Positions 4,992 through 6,479 of a DNA stretch of 6,479 bases are shown piece after piece. The notes beneath the pieces were generated by a model, which saw only the letters and a program-made list of their open reading frames with translations, was not told the DNA's origin and did no database searches. This DNA is from Chitinophagaceae bacterium (GTDB taxonomy: Bacteria; Bacteroidota; Bacteroidia; Chitinophagales; Chitinophagaceae). The stretch's first letter is position 1. The number at the start of each line of letters is the position of its first letter. Location: NCBI GenBank assembly GCA_018061385.1, contig JAGOUF010000143.1, forward strand, positions 1-6,479, written 5' to 3'. Made by a program: the position numbers and the translations under genes.

Positions 4992-6479
4992 ATGAAGTTG
5001 TCATTCAATGGCTTACGATCAATTTTTTTAATTTTAGCTTGCTATTTGGCAGCTTTTGTGCAAGTATATGCACAAGGCACAAATGTAAAAGTTGAGGCTT
5101 TCCCAAATGTTTATAACAACAATGCTACTGGTAATGTCAATAGCACTTTTGTTGGTAGTATGGGTACTTGGTCGTCTTACTCAAACAAGTCTTATGCCTC
5201 TGTTGCGGTAGTTAGTTATTATCAAAATGCAACCCCAAATTGTTTATTTATTAAAAACTTTAAGGGTTCTAGTGCATCTTCATCAATTGCAACTTCACCA
5301 AACATAGATCTATCTGGCTATACATGTGCACCAAATGCTACTTTGGTTTTTAATGTTGATCCAAGTAAATTAAGTGGCTCTAATAATGGTACTGTTTATA
5401 CAATTGATTATTCTAATAATGGAGGTTCTACCTGGACTACAATGATTTCTCAAACAGCTGCTCAAATTAAGGCAGCATTGCCTATTTATGGATGGAATTT
5501 AGGAACTTTAGATATTCCTGCTAGTTATTTAGTAAGCAATTTTAAGTTTAGAATTACAGGCTCTTCTCCTGCAAATTCATCTTACGACAATGAAATTTAT
5601 TTTGATGATTTAAGTATTTTCGTACCAAATTGTGCCTCTACAAGTTGTACAGGAAATTTATTAAATAATCCGGGTTTTGAAGCTGCTGTTAATTTTGATG
5701 CTTGGGATAGTTGGGGTTCTCCAACAATAACAACAGATGAGTATAGTGGTGTTAAAGCTGCTAGTGTTGCTTCATCTCAATATGGTTTTGCACAAAGTGT
5801 TACTGGTACAACTGGTAAAATTTATACATTGCAAGCTTATGCAAAAAATAGTGGTGCAGGAAGCGAATGGAATGGTATTGGAATTAAATTTTTAAATTCA
5901 TCTTGGAGTACAATACAAGAAGCAAGTGTTCAAGTTTCTGGAACCACTTACCAATTGTATTCACAAAACTATACTGCACCTTCTGGTACGGCTTATGTGC
6001 AAGTATATTTTTATAAAAATGCAGGATCATCAGTAATTAAATTAGATGATTTTTGTTTAACCGAATCAACTGTAAGTATCACTACATGTAATAGTTCAAC
6101 TTCATTTAATCCTTTTAGCGATGCCAATGGATTTAATGTTTTTGCAAAAGGTGCATTAGAATTTAAAGGTGGCGAAGTTGAAGGAGCAGTTGCTGGTGGT
6201 GGTAACTTAACTTTAAATGGTGCTTCAAGAATTGCCATTAATAATTCTGGTGCTTATCCAAATGCATTTGGTAATTCTAGCAACTATAGTTTAGTTGTTG
6301 GTGGAAGAATGTATTATACATCTGGTGGAGTAAGTTATATAAACAATGGTTTTTTAAACCTTGCTAGTACTACCGGCACAACGCTTTGGGCAAAAGATCC
6401 TAACAATGCCAATGTAAACTTAAGAGCAACGTCTAATGCACAATCTGGTTGGAATGGTTACAACAGTCAACCTGCTTTA
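4992..6479 (+). CDS. Large exported protein with CBM-like and choice-of-anchor A-like domains (5' part; continues past the window)
   Basis: Translation from ATG 4992 stays open through the last base, giving the first 496 residues. Residues 1-27 are a signal peptide cleaved at VYA-QG. C17 in ILAC resembles a weak lipobox, but the hydrophobic stretch continues past it to a good type I site. Residues about 29-212 form a beta-sandwich-like domain ending IYFDDLSIFV. Residues 222-356 resemble a carbohydrate-binding module of the CBM4/9 galactose-binding-like fold (NLLNNPGFE at the start, KLDDFCL at the end). From about 372 a choice-of-anchor A-like adhesive domain begins: FNVFAKGALEF, then VEGAVAGGGNLTLNG, then YSLVVGGRMYY. 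Such proteins are surface-exposed and usually end in a sorting or anchor signal, here outside the window; a T9SS tail is expected. Sequence is rich in Ser, Asn, Gly and Thr, as in many surface proteins. An adhesin or matrix role is inferred; the ligand is unknown. The start is supported by the signal peptide directly after it and the A/T-rich leader without a Shine-Dalgarno. Confidence 0.88.
   Translation, partial: MKLSFNGLRSIFLILACYLAAFVQVYAQGTNVKVEAFPNVYNNNATGNVNSTFVGSMGTWSSYSNKSYASVAVVSYYQNATPNCLFIKNFKGSSASSSIATSPNIDLSGYTCAPNATLVFNVDPSKLSGSNNGTVYTIDYSNNGGSTWTTMISQTAAQIKAALPIYGWNLGTLDIPASYLVSNFKFRITGSSPANSSYDNEIYFDDLSIFVPNCASTSCTGNLLNNPGFEAAVNFDAWDSWGSPTITTDEYSGVKAASVASSQYGFAQSVTGTTGKIYTLQAYAKNSGAGSEWNGIGIKFLNSSWSTIQEASVQVSGTTYQLYSQNYTAPSGTAYVQVYFYKNAGSSVIKLDDFCLTESTVSITTCNSSTSFNPFSDANGFNVFAKGALEFKGGEVEGAVAGGGNLTLNGASRIAINNSGAYPNAFGNSSNYSLVVGGRMYYTSGGVSYINNGFLNLASTTGTTLWAKDPNNANVNLRATSNAQSGWNGYNSQPAL

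Noticed and set aside
5037..5042. C17 of the 4992 gene as a lipoprotein attachment Cys (ILAC)
   Set aside because: The hydrophobic segment continues for several residues past the Cys and ends at a good signal peptidase I site (VYA-QG), so a normal secretory signal is more likely.
6011..6238. 75-codon minus-strand frame
   Set aside because: It is antisense to the choice-of-anchor A-like region. The Ala/Pro-rich translation mirrors Gly/Ala codons of the true gene.

Overview
The window looks like a low-GC member of the Bacteroidota, probably an environmental Chitinophagaceae/Cytophaga-type bacterium (inference). The evidence is three proteins or fragments of clear Bacteroidota style: two end in a type IX secretion system (T9SS) sorting domain with the VYPNP-type motif, and the third is a large signal-peptide protein with a choice-of-anchor A-like domain. 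Starts lack Shine-Dalgarno sequences and lie in A/T-rich leaders. One TAnnTTTG-type -7 box is visible.

Layout. Positions 2-1555 (+) hold the 3' end of a large secreted calcium-binding-repeat protein with a C-terminal T9SS domain. A good intrinsic terminator follows at about 1584-1632. Positions 4591-1712 (-) hold a compact two-gene unit. The first gene encodes a 606-residue secreted lysyl oxidase with a P-domain, a lysyl oxidase domain, a PKD domain and a T9SS sorting domain. The second encodes a 352-residue di-heme cytochrome c peroxidase/MauG-family protein, and its ATG directly follows the stop of the first (TAAATG). Positions 4592-4991 are a 400-bp divergent intergenic region. Positions 4992-6479 (+) hold the 5' part of another large exported protein. 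It has a signal peptide, two jelly-roll-like domains and the start of a choice-of-anchor A-like domain, and it is still open at the window edge.

How the genes may work together. All four products are predicted to leave the cytoplasm. The centrepiece is the lysyl oxidase: both the copper-binding His triad and the Lys/Tyr pair that form the lysine tyrosylquinone cofactor in animal lysyl oxidases align. Its partner is a di-heme protein of the family that includes H2O2-reducing peroxidases and MauG, which makes a quinone cofactor. Lysyl oxidase releases H2O2 and needs a protein-derived quinone, so the pairing suggests either peroxide removal or help with cofactor maturation (inference). Large surface proteins on both sides fit a cell-surface or extracellular-matrix locus, but no sequence evidence links them to the oxidase as substrates.

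No RNA genes, insertion sequences, CRISPR arrays or attachment sites were seen.
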